Below are positions 29,590 through 38,539 of a DNA stretch of 57,181 nucleotides, in pieces. The notes beneath the pieces are model-generated. The model saw only the letters and a list, made by a program, of their open reading frames with translations, was not told the origin of the DNA and made no database searches. The stretch lies in NCBI GenBank assembly GCA_902522415.1, contig CABYVI010000006.1, positions 1 to 57,181 of the forward strand, given 5' to 3'. A program made the position numbers and the translations under genes. Position 1 is the stretch's first letter. Each line of letters begins with the position of its first letter. The stretch comes from an uncultured SAR116 cluster alpha proteobacterium. Lineage in GTDB: Bacteria > Pseudomonadota > Alphaproteobacteria > Puniceispirillales > GCA-002684695.

Positions 29590-31188
29590 TTAATCAATGT
29601 AAATTTGGTTTAAGACCTTATTTTCAATTTTATTTATCGATTGTTCTCTAAAACTAATACCATTATTCTTAATAAAAACTTGGCCTGTAATCCAATTATG
29701 GCCTTCTTTTCTTGTTATAAAATTTAAGGGGTTACTCTCAATGTAAATTTCATTTGCAAAATTAGTTATATCATGCGCTAAGGTATTTAAAAATGATGGC
29801 TCATATCCCCAGCTCTCTATCCAATTCTTCATAAACTCAAACTTTTCAACCTCTTTGCTTGATGAGAAAAAAGAGCCTTGAAGAGATAATTCTTTAATTA
29901 ATTGTTCGTTTTTAAATTGTGAATTACCAAGAAACATTGTTCTTTCAGGACCAAGATCATAATATGATAATAATGGCGCAATTTGTAAAATAAATTCTTT
30001 TGATCCAGTAAATAGAATTGCATCATACTTCGCTTTTGGTAGAATAAGTTTGGAATTGTTTTCCTTTTTCCATCCAGTAATTTTTTTTATTTTTTCTCTT
30101 AATTTACTCGTATCGTCAAGTATGGTTTTTTCTATAATATATATATTTTTAGACAATCCTTTTCTGTTAATCTGCTCTTCAGCTGTTCTTGTAAGAGTTT
30201 TACTGTATTGGGTATCATCTCCAAAAATCGCAAACTTTTTAACTCCCGTTTTTATTCCGAAATCTATAATGTTTTCGATTTCCTCTTCTTGCATTTTTCC
30301 TAATAACCATAAATTTTTATAATTAAGATTTTTATTATTTGAAAAAGATAATATTGGAACACTGTTATTTTTTAAAATTTGATTAATTTCTATAATTTTT
30401 TCAGTAAATACTGGTCCAATAATTATATCAAATTTATTATTTTCTATCATGTAGAAAAAGTTCTCTGGAATCTTATTGGAATCAAAGAATATTATTTCTG
30501 CATCATTATTAAAGTTAGAAAAATGAGCGTTCTCAATTCCAGCCATTATTTCTATACCTATTATTTTATTTCTTCCAGTGAGAGGTATCAATGCACCTAT
30601 TTTAAGTTTATTAGATGAAAAATCAATTTGATCAATGTTTTCAAAACCCTTATTTAAGTTTGAATTTATTTTTTTTTGTTGTGATGAAATATCATTATTT
30701 CTCGAAAGCATATCTAAAGCTGCAATAATAGCTTTCTCATCCTGATTGTCTTGATTTTTTATTATATCAAGGTCGTTGAAAACATTTTCATTATCAGAAA
30801 TAATTTCATTTTTATACTCAGTTTTATTATTATGGGTATCAAAGAATGTTTCTTTCTCTTCAATAAAAGATATGTTATCTTTTGTATTAGTAATAGGAAT
30901 GTTTAATATTTCATCACCTATACTTTGAAGGGTTTCTTTTTTTGGTTTTGAGTTAAAATATCCTTTAGGAAGTGGCAAAAAACTATTATTGATATTCTCT
31001 AGTTTAGAAATATTTTCTTGAATATTTTCTTTGTTTAATTGATTGTCATTTTGAAAAAAAAGTTTGTTATCATCAGATGATATTTTTTCTGTAATATTTA
31101 TATTATTCACTTTAGTACCATTATTACATGATGAAAGAACGATACATATTAGAAATATATAATATAAATAGATTTTTTTTCTTAACAT
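29590..31188 (-). CDS. LppC/LpoA-like lipoprotein, penicillin-binding protein activator family
   Basis: Lipoprotein of 532 residues. The signal peptide has the lipobox VLSSC with Cys21. Residues ~22-190 are a low-complexity, Asn/Lys/Glu-rich linker. The rest is a periplasmic-binding-protein type I fold: KIGALIPLTGRNKIIGIEIMAG near 197, DIIIGPVFTEKI near 253, KFAIFGDD near 315, and FTGSKEFILQIAPLLSYYDLG near 392. LpoA homologues activate class A penicillin-binding proteins from the outer membrane. Alphaproteobacterial members lack the N-terminal TPR domain of E. coli LpoA, as this one appears to, so direct PBP activation is inferred. It is divergent from rsmI, the usual arrangement. Confidence 0.82.
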   Translation of the reverse strand: MLRKKIYLYYIFLICIVLSSCNNGTKVNNINITEKISSDDNKLFFQNDNQLNKENIQENISKLENINNSFLPLPKGYFNSKPKKETLQSIGDEILNIPITNTKDNISFIEEKETFFDTHNNKTEYKNEIISDNENVFNDLDIIKNQDNQDEKAIIAALDMLSRNNDISSQQKKINSNLNKGFENIDQIDFSSNKLKIGALIPLTGRNKIIGIEIMAGIENAHFSNFNNDAEIIFFDSNKIPENFFYMIENNKFDIIIGPVFTEKIIEINQILKNNSVPILSFSNNKNLNYKNLWLLGKMQEEEIENIIDFGIKTGVKKFAIFGDDTQYSKTLTRTAEEQINRKGLSKNIYIIEKTILDDTSKLREKIKKITGWKKENNSKLILPKAKYDAILFTGSKEFILQIAPLLSYYDLGPERTMFLGNSQFKNEQLIKELSLQGSFFSSSKEVEKFEFMKNWIESWGYEPSFLNTLAHDITNFANEIYIESNPLNFITRKEGHNWITGQVFIKNNGISFREQSINKIENKVLNQIYID

Positions 31189-31247
31189 TTAAATTCCTTA
31201 GAATTTAATTGGTTTATATTTGGTAATCATTAATAATTATAAACGTA

Positions 31248-32117
31248 ATGGAAAATGATGCAAAATTAAAATATAACCAACAGGGTGTCTTAAGAATAGT
31301 AGGGACACCGATTGGCAATTTAATGGATTTATCACCCCGAGGTATAGAAGCTTTTCAAAAGACTGATTTTATAGTGTGTGAGGACACTCGAGTAACTAAG
31401 AGACTTGCAAAACTTAGAGGTTTCAACATTAAAACACTTACATCTCTCAATGACTTTAATGAAAAAAGAAAATTAACTTCAATAGTTGATAAGATTAAGC
31501 AAGGTAATGATGTTATTTTAACTTGTGATGCAGGGATGCCACTTGTTTCAGATCCTGGTTATAAACTAGTAAGTAAATGCATAGAAAACAAAATACAAAT
31601 TGATGTTATTCCAGGACCTTCAGCAATAATCTCTGCTTTAGTGGTGTCTGGTTTGGCACCTAACAATTTCTTTTTTGGAGGGTTCCCACCAAAGAAAAAA
31701 AAGCGTCGTATTGATAGCCTGAAAAAGCTATTAGAAATTGATGCTACATTAATATGGTTTGAATCACCAAAAAGAGTTTTATCATTTCTTAGTGATTTAC
31801 TTTCAATATTTGGCAATCGACAAACGGTTGTTGCAAAAGAGCTTACTAAACTTTACCAAGAGATTTTAAGAGATGACTTAAAATCAATTATTTGTGATTT
31901 AAAAAAACGAAAAGTATTAAAGGGTGAATATGTGATACTTTTAGAGGGAAAAAAAGAAATAGTTACAAATGAAATTAATATTGTTGTCCAAAAAAAAATA
32001 TATGATTTGATGAAAACAAATACTGTGCGCTCTGTTGTTAATACAATTGTTAAAGAGACAAATTTACCAAAAAATATCATATATAAGGAAATTTTAAGAA
32101 TAAAAGAAAAAAAATAG
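31248..32117 (+). CDS. rsmI: 16S rRNA 2'-O-methyltransferase RsmI
   Basis: Methylates the 2'-O of C1402 in 16S rRNA using S-adenosylmethionine. The tetrapyrrole-methylase fold is shown by VGTPIGNLMDLSPRGIEAF near residue 18, VCEDTRVTKRLA near 43, CDAGMPLVSDPGYKLV near 88, and FFFGGFPPKKKKRR near 140. Length 289 is normal. yraN, often found just downstream in alphaproteobacteria, is absent; the next 73 bases hold only a start-stop stub. It is divergent from the LppC-type lipoprotein over 59 bases. Confidence 0.96.
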   Translation: MENDAKLKYNQQGVLRIVGTPIGNLMDLSPRGIEAFQKTDFIVCEDTRVTKRLAKLRGFNIKTLTSLNDFNEKRKLTSIVDKIKQGNDVILTCDAGMPLVSDPGYKLVSKCIENKIQIDVIPGPSAIISALVVSGLAPNNFFFGGFPPKKKKRRIDSLKKLLEIDATLIWFESPKRVLSFLSDLLSIFGNRQTVVAKELTKLYQEILRDDLKSIICDLKKRKVLKGEYVILLEGKKEIVTNEINIVVQKKIYDLMKTNTVRSVVNTIVKETNLPKNIIYKEILRIKEKK

Positions 32118-32190
32118 GTGGGTAGATGGGGCCTAATACTAGACAATTCTGTAATAATAATTATAAATGTAGATAACTAATTTTATTTTT

Positions 32191-32811
32191 ATGTTCATGA
32201 TCAAATTTATTTTACCAATAACGAATAATTCATTTTTTGTTGTTATTTTACTGATTTCAATTGCATTATTTCTTCAAGGTTGCGCACCAGCTGCTATAAC
32301 AGCAAGTATCGCAGGTGTGGCAGCATCAGAATCTGAAAAGGGATTAGGAACAACTATAAATGATACAATTATTCATGCTTCTATTACAGAAGCAATGTTT
32401 AAAAAAGATGTTAATAAATTTATTGGTGTAAATATAAATGTAGATGATGGTGTTGTTTTATTAACTGGTAAAGTTGATTCCCCAGAAACAAGAATTGAAG
32501 TCACACGTTTGTCATGGGCACCAAGAGGCGTTATAGAGGTTATTAATGAAATTCAAGTCTCAGAAAGAACTTCAATTAAAGATGCTGCAAAAGATTTAGC
32601 AGCTTCAGCTACTATACGCGGAAAATTAGTTGCTGATAAAAATATCAAATCTGTTAATTTCAATATAGATGTTGTTAATGGAGTAGCTTATTTAAGTGGT
32701 GTAGCTAGATCAGAAAAGGAAATGAATTTAGTGTTAGCTTATACAAAAGAAACAAAATATATTAACCAGTTAGTTAACTATATTCAACTCTCAGAAGCAT
32801 TGAGCCAATAG
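32191..32811 (+). CDS. BON-domain lipoprotein
   Basis: Outer-envelope lipoprotein of 206 residues. The signal sequence ends in a lipobox FLQGC with Cys30 or so. Two BON domains follow: VGVNINVDDGVVLLTGKVDS with EVINEIQVSE (about 70-130), and NFNIDVVNGVAYLSGVA with YIQLSE (about 145-206). BON domains bind phospholipid or glycan surfaces; the DolP (YraP) lipoprotein of E. coli supports outer-membrane integrity and has the same two-BON layout, so it is the likely analogue. Position between rsmI and gshB is conserved in alphaproteobacteria. It lies eight bases before gshB, so they are probably co-transcribed. Confidence 0.88.
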   Translation: MFMIKFILPITNNSFFVVILLISIALFLQGCAPAAITASIAGVAASESEKGLGTTINDTIIHASITEAMFKKDVNKFIGVNINVDDGVVLLTGKVDSPETRIEVTRLSWAPRGVIEVINEIQVSERTSIKDAAKDLAASATIRGKLVADKNIKSVNFNIDVVNGVAYLSGVARSEKEMNLVLAYTKETKYINQLVNYIQLSEALSQ

Positions 32812-32819
32812 TGGCCTGA

Positions 32820-33755
32820 ATGTCTTTAAATATCGGTTTTCAAATGGACCCACTTGAAGGTTTGAATTTGAAAGATGACACTACACTTGCAATAATAACA
32901 GAATGTTTGTCCAAAAACCACAAAGTTTGGCACTTTCTTCCTAAAGATGTTTCTTATTTAGATGGTAGTGTTTATTCAATTTGTAAAAATATACATGAAA
33001 TTGATAAAAAGGAGTTTCCTTATTTTAAATGTGGGGATTTAAATAATAAAAACCTTAAGGATATGGACATTATATTTATAAGACAAGATCCTCCTTTTGA
33101 TATGCCATATATAACTTCAACATATATATTAGAGTATATAGAAAAAGATGTAAAAATTATTAATAAACCATCTCAAATAAGAAATTCTCCTGAGAAATTA
33201 TTTCTTAATAATTGGAAAAACTTAACCCCGAGTACACTAATTACAAAAAACACCAAAGAAATTTTACATTTTAGAGAAAAACATAAAAACATAATAATAA
33301 AGCCTCTTTATGGAAATGGAGGTAGTGGTGTTTTTTACATAAAAAAAGATGATAAGAATTTTAATTCACTCATAGAAATGTTTCTCAAAATAGAATCTGC
33401 ACAGTTTATAGTTCAAGAATATTTAACCAAAATAACTCAAGGTGATAAAAGAGTAATTATGTTTGATGGTGAACCTGTAGGAGCAATTAATAGAATTCCT
33501 AGCAATATTGATATTAGGGCAAACATGCATGTTGGCGGTGAAGCAATTAAAACTAGCCTTTCAAAAAATGATTTGGAAATATGTAAAACTATAGGCCCAA
33601 CATTAAAGGAAAAGGGGCTTTTTTTTGTTGGTATTGATATAATTGGGGAAAAATTAACCGAAATTAACGTTACTTCGCCAACAGGTTTTAAAGAAATACA
33701 ACGACTAACTAATTACAATTTAGCAAAATTGCTTTTAAAAAAATTGAGTGTTTAA
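32820..33755 (+). CDS. gshB: Glutathione synthetase
   Basis: ATP-grasp ligase joining gamma-glutamylcysteine and glycine. The 311 residues begin with the prokaryotic GSH synthase N domain (IGFQMDPLEGLNLKDDTT), and FIRQDPPFDMPYITSTYIL near 88 matches the family. ATP-grasp motifs KPLYGNGGSGVFYI near 160, VQEYL near 198, GDKRVIMFDGEPVGAINR near 206, and the metal site in INVTSPTGFKEI near 280 are visible. gshA is not in this window. Its stop immediately abuts the convergent HIT gene stop. Confidence 0.95.
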   Translation: MSLNIGFQMDPLEGLNLKDDTTLAIITECLSKNHKVWHFLPKDVSYLDGSVYSICKNIHEIDKKEFPYFKCGDLNNKNLKDMDIIFIRQDPPFDMPYITSTYILEYIEKDVKIINKPSQIRNSPEKLFLNNWKNLTPSTLITKNTKEILHFREKHKNIIIKPLYGNGGSGVFYIKKDDKNFNSLIEMFLKIESAQFIVQEYLTKITQGDKRVIMFDGEPVGAINRIPSNIDIRANMHVGGEAIKTSLSKNDLEICKTIGPTLKEKGLFFVGIDIIGEKLTEINVTSPTGFKEIQRLTNYNLAKLLLKKLSV

Positions 33756-34115
33756 TTATTTTAGTATTGGACCAAGATTTTTACCACCAAGAATATGTGC
33801 ATGAAGGTGCTGTACCTCTTGATTACTATCAGATCCACAATTTATTATTATCCTATATCCAGTCTTATTAATTCCTTTTTTATTAGCAACCTTAAAAATA
33901 GATTTTAGAAAAGACGAAAGTTCACCATCTGAGGCATTTTCAGCAAAAGCTGAAAAATCTTTGTATTTCTTTTTAGGTATAGTTAAAACATGAACAGGTG
34001 CTTGCTTGCTAATATCTTCAAATGATAAGTTATTATTGTCTTCATCAACCTTACTGCATATAATTTCTTTTCTTAAAATCTTATTAAATACATTTTTCTC
34101 ATCATACTCATTCAT
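33756..34115 (-). CDS. HIT-family nucleotide-binding protein (HinT-like)
   Basis: Small purine nucleotide hydrolase of the histidine-triad family, about 119 residues. The start region YDEKNVFNKILRKEIICSKV is the usual HinT opening, and the triad is in VQHLHAHILGG near the C-terminus, with the nucleophilic histidine in HAH. The ATG at 34115 is preferred; a second ATG four codons upstream (34127) would overlap the GNAT gene by 11 bases. Physiological substrate of bacterial HinT proteins is uncertain. Confidence 0.9.
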   Translation of the reverse strand: MNEYDEKNVFNKILRKEIICSKVDEDNNNLSFEDISKQAPVHVLTIPKKKYKDFSAFAENASDGELSSFLKSIFKVANKKGINKTGYRIIINCGSDSNQEVQHLHAHILGGKNLGPILK

Positions 34116-34116
34116 T

Positions 34117-34671
34117 TTAATTTCCATTCTTAATTAGGTTTTTATAATAATAAATTCCTTTTACATATTCACCTGAAACAGTTGCATAAAATGGATTCTC
34201 ACCAAATTTTTTATAATTATTTTGCTCATAAATTTCTATAGCTCTATGTTGAGTTTCTCTGACATCTAGGGTAATGATACTAAACCCATTCTTAATTGCT
34301 TGGTTTTCTGCGAAAACTATCAACTTTGGCGATACACCATATCCTCTAGCCCAAGGTGCAAGAAAAAAAGTCGTTAAAATACACGAATTTTTCTGTGCTT
34401 CATTATTTTTTGAAGGCTTTATTAGTTGACATGATCCTGCCACAACATTATCAAGACGGCCCATAATTAGTTCTCTTTCAGGTATTGCAATTACTCCCCT
34501 CCAATAGTTTTCTAACGTTTTTCTCGGTGGAACATTTATCCACCCAAAACCACCACCCTCTTTAATAGCAGCTTCAGTTGCATCACAAAGATCTTCAAGA
34601 TCTCCTGGTTTCAAGACATTGGTTTTTTCTATAATAATTTTAACAGGTGGGAGGTCTGTCTCTTTTTTCAT
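34117..34671 (-). CDS. GNAT-family N-acetyltransferase
   Basis: A 184-residue acetyltransferase of unknown substrate. The GNAT core includes FFLAPWARGYGVSPKLIVFAE (about residues 105-125), where the RGYG segment forms the acetyl-CoA pyrophosphate loop, and ITLDVRETQHRAIEIYEQNNYKKFGENPFY (about 136-165), a clear motif A/B pair. It lies 15 bases after the XRE regulator and just before the HIT gene on one strand. I cannot assign a subfamily beyond GNAT. Confidence 0.85.
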   Translation of the reverse strand: MKKETDLPPVKIIIEKTNVLKPGDLEDLCDATEAAIKEGGGFGWINVPPRKTLENYWRGVIAIPERELIMGRLDNVVAGSCQLIKPSKNNEAQKNSCILTTFFLAPWARGYGVSPKLIVFAENQAIKNGFSIITLDVRETQHRAIEIYEQNNYKKFGENPFYATVSGEYVKGIYYYKNLIKNGN

Positions 34672-34686
34672 AAGTGAATAAAATAA

Positions 34687-35058
34687 TTATTTTTGGTTTT
34701 TATGAGCCATTGATAAAATAATTTTTGATAGCTCGATTAATTCATCATCTTTTAACCATTTAATATTATTTTTTAAGACGTTAGTCAATGTTGTCGCATT
34801 TATTCCTAGAAATGTGGTGTTTATTTGTGCATTAGTATCAGAAATATTTGCCGCATTTTTAAGCTCTTCTGAATCATCCCATATAAGACCAAAATAGGCA
34901 CAAATTAATTCTACCATACCATTTGGCGGCTTCCCTCTTTTACCATTTTCTAACATTGACAGATAGGCGGTTGAAACTTTTAGAACTTTTGCAAGTTCAG
35001 TTGTAGTAATATTTTTATCTTTTCTTAAAGTACGTAATTTTAGACCAAAAGGTGTCAT
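34687..35058 (-). CDS. XRE-family helix-turn-helix regulator
   Basis: A 123-residue DNA-binding protein. The Cro/CI-type helix-turn-helix covers about residues 5-60 (LKLRTLRKDKNITTTELAKV and STAYLSMLENGKRGKPP), followed by a charged helical tail that probably mediates dimerisation. XRE genes next to smr and Tim44-like genes are a recurring alphaproteobacterial arrangement. The start directly follows the smr stop (adjacent bases), so they are probably one transcript. Target genes are unknown. Confidence 0.88.
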   Translation of the reverse strand: MTPFGLKLRTLRKDKNITTTELAKVLKVSTAYLSMLENGKRGKPPNGMVELICAYFGLIWDDSEELKNAANISDTNAQINTTFLGINATTLTNVLKNNIKWLKDDELIELSKIILSMAHKNQK

Positions 35059-35607
35059 TTAAAATTTTTTAGTATTTCTAAGTCTTATATAGTATGCCCC
35101 TTCGCCTCCATCTTTTTTTGAAGCAAAACTATAAACATAAACAAATTTCGATATCTTGGGGTTATTTAACCAAATGGGAAGACTTTGCTTTATTTTACCA
35201 TTTCCTTCATCCCCCTTACCAGTAATTACTAAAATATTTCTGATATTTAAATTTAAGCATCGTAAAAGAAAACTAAAAAATGCTTTTTCTGCCTCAATTA
35301 CTCTATAACCATGCAAGTCAAGACTTGTTTCTATTTGAAACTTTCCCGATCTTAATTCTTTTATGTTTTTTTTACTTAAACCAGATTGGTTATTATGAAC
35401 TGTAAAATTAATTGGTTTTTTATCAATTAACTTGGTCTTTACTGTTAAGGTATCTGTAAATGTATATTCTTCAGTATTTACATTTTTTTTTACATTATCA
35501 ACTTTGATTCTTTTAGTTAAAGTATTATGTGTAATGATTTTTTTTGTAGACTTTTTAACACTGTTCCACAATTCTAAATCACTTTGATTATCTACTTTAT
35601 CTGTCAA
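35059..35607 (-). CDS. Smr-domain protein
   Basis: A 182-residue protein with a charged, unstructured N-terminal half and a C-terminal Smr domain (about 90-180). The DLHG motif is in SLDLHGYRVIEAEKAFFSF, the TGKG motif in ILVITGKGDEGNGKIKQSL, and the end YVYSFASKKDGGEGAYYIRL is typical. Smr domains bind or cleave branched DNA or RNA; stand-alone bacterial forms are linked to ribosome rescue in some species. Function here is not determined. The start is TTG (35607). The lytic transglycosylase gene mltA, often found between tim44 and smr, is absent. Confidence 0.9.
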   Translation of the reverse strand: MTDKVDNQSDLELWNSVKKSTKKIITHNTLTKRIKVDNVKKNVNTEEYTFTDTLTVKTKLIDKKPINFTVHNNQSGLSKKNIKELRSGKFQIETSLDLHGYRVIEAEKAFFSFLLRCLNLNIRNILVITGKGDEGNGKIKQSLPIWLNNPKISKFVYVYSFASKKDGGEGAYYIRLRNTKKF

Positions 35608-35620
35608 ATAAACACTTAAA

Positions 35621-36259
35621 TCAATCTTCGAAAATATCTGTTTCTACCAATTTCCAGTTAGGATTTCTTGAAGAAATGTCTCTTTCAAAGACCCACTTAT
35701 CCCTAATAGTTTCATGATTTTCCATGTTTCCTTCAATAACACTGTCGTGCTTATCGACAATATATTTTATTTGATCTGAAACAATCTTTAAAGTAATAGA
35801 TACAATATTTTCTTCTATAGATATTTTCAGAATATCAAAATTATTAATTGATATTATATCTAGATGTTGGGTTTCTTGTCTAGCCTCACGCTCAGAAATT
35901 GATTTAGTGAAGCTGTTATATAAGTTGTAGTCTAATAATGGTTTAAGTTTTTCTAAATCGCTATTTGCAAAAGCATTAATGATTATTTTGAATGCACTTT
36001 CGGCACCTTTTAAAAACTCTTTCTCATCAAATGAAGGGTCTGCTTTCATAAGTATATCTAGGCCTTCACCACTTATTTTTTTCTGATTTAATTTGATTAT
36101 ATTATCATTTTTTTTCTGATTTGCGTTTAAAGCATCGTTATTCTGCAAGTCTTCACCAAAACCCGATCTATCACCTAAAAGTCCTTTTAGACGAAAACCT
36201 AGAAATATTGCAAGTAATCCTAAAATTATGATGTCTAAAAATGGGAAAAAATTATTCAT
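35621..36259 (-). CDS. Tim44-like domain protein
   Basis: A 212-residue protein with an N-terminal membrane anchor (LDIIILGLLAIFLGFRL, about residues 8-24), a polar linker, and a C-terminal Tim44-like (TIM44/MBA1) domain (about 70-210). The conserved part includes DPSFDEKEFLKGAESAFKII and the ending DKWVFERDISSRNPNWKLVE. Mitochondrial Tim44 tethers Hsp70 to the import channel; bacterial homologues are membrane-bound and poorly characterised. It is divergent from fxsA-secB, a conserved alphaproteobacterial layout. Confidence 0.9.
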   Translation of the reverse strand: MNNFFPFLDIIILGLLAIFLGFRLKGLLGDRSGFGEDLQNNDALNANQKKNDNIIKLNQKKISGEGLDILMKADPSFDEKEFLKGAESAFKIIINAFANSDLEKLKPLLDYNLYNSFTKSISEREARQETQHLDIISINNFDILKISIEENIVSITLKIVSDQIKYIVDKHDSVIEGNMENHETIRDKWVFERDISSRNPNWKLVETDIFED

Positions 36260-36285
36260 AGTTGTTCTTTAAAATCTTTTTAATA

Positions 36286-36303
36286 ATATATATATATATA
36301 TAT
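36286..36303. repeat. AT dinucleotide tract
   Basis: Eighteen bases of uninterrupted alternating A and T in the 71-base divergent gap between the Tim44-like gene and fxsA. It sits where the promoters for both genes must lie, so length changes could alter promoter spacing, though no variation can be seen from one sequence. Confidence 0.8.
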
Positions 36304-36330
36304 GTTAAGAGCAAGTTTAAGATTTAAAAA

Positions 36331-36795
36331 TTGAAAATTATTTTACTCATACTTTTATTCCCTTTCTTAGAAATAAGTCTTTTTTTTATCTTTTTGAATG
36401 AATTTGGTTTTTTAATTTCATTAATGGAGATTTTCCTAACATTTACATTAGGTTTTCTTTTGCTTGTTCGTAATAAAAAACTTTTTATCGAAAACAGTTT
36501 TAAAAATTTTACTCTTTTTCATCTTGATAAGAAAATAATTGAAAAAAACACTAAAAATGTTTTTTTTATTTTTGGATCTCTTCTTCTTTTGATCCCAGGA
36601 TATTTGTCAGACTTATTAGGACTTTTAGTGATGTTAGAGTTCGTACAGAATATTCTTTTGAAAGCTTTGTATTATAGATTTAATATCTTTGACTTAAAAA
36701 AACCAACTCGCAACAGAGATCAAGGTGAAATTATTGAAGGTGAGTTTTATGATTTACATGATATAAAAAGAAATATATCAAAAGAAAAAGAATAG
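36331..36795 (+). CDS. fxsA: FxsA-family membrane protein
   Basis: Small inner-membrane protein; E. coli FxsA is known for suppressing phage T7 exclusion by the F plasmid, but the normal role is not established. The 154 residues show the family opening LLILLFPFLEISLFFIFLNEFG, several membrane segments up to residue ~120, the LLLIPGYLSDLLGLLVML stretch, and a charged cytoplasmic tail. The start is TTG (36331); the hydrophobic first helix begins right there, leaving no alternative. It precedes secB by seven bases. Confidence 0.9.
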   Translation: MKIILLILLFPFLEISLFFIFLNEFGFLISLMEIFLTFTLGFLLLVRNKKLFIENSFKNFTLFHLDKKIIEKNTKNVFFIFGSLLLLIPGYLSDLLGLLVMLEFVQNILLKALYYRFNIFDLKKPTRNRDQGEIIEGEFYDLHDIKRNISKEKE

Positions 36796-36802
36796 GATTC
36801 CA

Positions 36803-37252
36803 ATGACTGAAAAACAACATAAAAGCAATAAAATTACAGTAAGTGCACAATATATAAAAGATTTATCTTTTGAAAACCCCAACTCACCTAATAGTTTATC
36901 CAACAAAAATGGAACACCAAATATTAACGTTGAAATAAACGTTTATGCAAAACCATTAAATAGTAAAATTTATGAAGTGTCTTTGGCAATTAATGGCAAG
37001 GCTTTAAATGACAAGTCTAAAATATTCGAAATTGAACTTGTTTACGCTGGGGTTTTCAGTCTTCCCGATGTAGAAATCAACAAAGAAGATGAGAAAAAAA
37101 CAGTTCTTATTGAATGCCCACAATTGCTTTTTCCATTTGCTAGATCTATTGTTTCAAATGTTACAAGAGATGGGGGATTTATGCCACTAGTGATTCAGCC
37201 CATTGATTTTGAATTATTATATGTAGAAAGAATAAATAAAGAAAAACATTAA
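36803..37252 (+). CDS. secB: Protein-export chaperone SecB
   Basis: Tetrameric cytosolic chaperone that keeps preproteins unfolded and hands them to SecA. The 149 residues contain AQYIKDLSFENPNSP near residue 14, NVEINVYAKPLNSKIYEV near 43, FEIELVYAGVFSL near 72, and the ECPQLLFPFARSIVSNVTRDGGF signature near 102. This is a normal-length SecB. The likely clients include the porin at 54541. It converges on dnaQ with eight bases between the stops. Confidence 0.96.
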   Translation: MTEKQHKSNKITVSAQYIKDLSFENPNSPNSLSNKNGTPNINVEINVYAKPLNSKIYEVSLAINGKALNDKSKIFEIELVYAGVFSLPDVEINKEDEKKTVLIECPQLLFPFARSIVSNVTRDGGFMPLVIQPIDFELLYVERINKEKH

Positions 37253-37260
37253 TTTTTTAA

Positions 37261-37956
37261 TTAAAAATACTTATCCCATATTGGATTTTTTATATTTTTT
37301 ATAAAATCAATATGTTTCTCTAATTCTTTTTTGTTTGGCAAAAATTGCCTTTCATTAATTTGCTTTTTGTCTAAGTGGTTTTTTAAATCCTCTAAATTAT
37401 TATCATTATTTATTTTGCTTTTAGTAATTAAATTAAGAGAAGTTTGCTTACCACCAATTAGTTCAATATAAACATCTGCTAATAAATGTGTATCAACTAG
37501 AGCCCCATGATATTCTCTTTTATCTAAACTTATATTAAACCTTCTGCAAAGTGCATCGAGGTTAACCAGAGATCCGGGCAATTTTTTTCTAGCAAGTTTT
37601 ATTGTATCTAAATAATTATTTTTTATTCTATAGTTACTGCCACAAATTTCGAACTCATTGTTTAAGAAAGAGATATCAAATTCGGCATTATGTATGACTA
37701 GACGTGAGTCTTTTATAAACTTTATGAGATCATTACAAATTTGAGCGAATTTTGGTTTTTCATTAAGGTCTTCTATTCTAATCCCATGAATATTTGATGC
37801 ATTTATATCAATTTCTCTTTCTGGATTAATATAAACATGAAAAGTTTCACCAGTTAGGATATAATTTTTCATTTCACAAGCTGCAATCTCAACCACTCTA
37901 TGACCATCTTTTACTGAAAGTCCTGTGGTTTCAGTGTCTAATATTATTTCTCTCAT
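37261..37956 (-). CDS. dnaQ: DNA polymerase III epsilon subunit (proofreading exonuclease)
   Basis: 3'-5' proofreading exonuclease of the replicative polymerase, 231 residues. DEDDh catalytic residues are visible: DTETTG near residue 7, HNAEFDISFL near 97, and HGALVDTHLLADVYIEL near 155-171. The C-terminal ~55 residues form the polar tail that in E. coli binds the alpha subunit. It overlaps coaE by four bases (ATGA type), and the coaE-dnaQ-secB neighbourhood beside the origin is characteristic of alphaproteobacteria. Confidence 0.96.
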   Translation of the reverse strand: MREIILDTETTGLSVKDGHRVVEIAACEMKNYILTGETFHVYINPEREIDINASNIHGIRIEDLNEKPKFAQICNDLIKFIKDSRLVIHNAEFDISFLNNEFEICGSNYRIKNNYLDTIKLARKKLPGSLVNLDALCRRFNISLDKREYHGALVDTHLLADVYIELIGGKQTSLNLITKSKINNDNNLEDLKNHLDKKQINERQFLPNKKELEKHIDFIKNIKNPIWDKYF

Positions 37957-38534
37957 AACATATTCATAATTTTCTTTACTATTCTTATTGTATGATTCTT
38001 ACCTAATCCTGTATTAATTGTGAAGTGTGATTTCTTAAATCTTTCATTGTCTTCCAAAAAATTCTTATTAATAGCTTCAAATTTCTCACTAGTTGAATTT
38101 TCTCTCAATAAATATCTTTTTTTTTGGAGTTTTTTATTACATGTTGTCGTAATAACTATATCAAATCCGCAATTAATCTTTTTTTCAAACAAAAGTGGTA
38201 TTTCAAAAACCACCGTTTTTATGTAACAAAAAAAGCTTTTTTTAATTAGTTGTTTTCTTAAAACATTTAACTTTGGATGAATAAGTCTTTCAAGCTCCAT
38301 TAAAATCAAGGTGTTTTCAAAGGCTAGATTAGATAGAATTTTCATGTTTATTATTTCATCCTCAATTGCTTTAGGGGCTATATTTTTAACCATCCGAAAT
38401 ATTTCTTTATCGTCTTTATATATTTTTTTCACCATTTCATCAGAACTAAATACTTTACAACCAAAGTATCTGAATTGTTCTAAAACACTGGTCTTACCAG
38501 TTGCAATTTTTCCAGTAATGACTATTTTTTTCAA
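37953..38534 (-). CDS. coaE: Dephospho-CoA kinase
   Basis: Last step of coenzyme A synthesis, phosphorylating dephospho-CoA. The P-loop TGKIATGKTSV lies at residues 6-16, and VFEIPLLFEKKINCGFDIVI near 110-129 carries the substrate-binding motif. Length 193 is typical. The start must be the TTG at 38534, because the P-loop begins six residues in. The protein is diverged and Lys/Ile/Asn-rich. It is five bases from ppsR; maf and aroE, usually located between them, are missing. Confidence 0.93.
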   Translation of the reverse strand: MKKIVITGKIATGKTSVLEQFRYFGCKVFSSDEMVKKIYKDDKEIFRMVKNIAPKAIEDEIINMKILSNLAFENTLILMELERLIHPKLNVLRKQLIKKSFFCYIKTVVFEIPLLFEKKINCGFDIVITTTCNKKLQKKRYLLRENSTSEKFEAINKNFLEDNERFKKSHFTINTGLGKNHTIRIVKKIMNML

Positions 38535-38539
38535 CTGTT

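Noticed and set aside
32118..32190. Remnant of yraN between rsmI and the BON gene
   Set aside because: The 73 bases hold only a 16-codon start-stop stub with no YraN motif, so a decayed gene cannot be shown.
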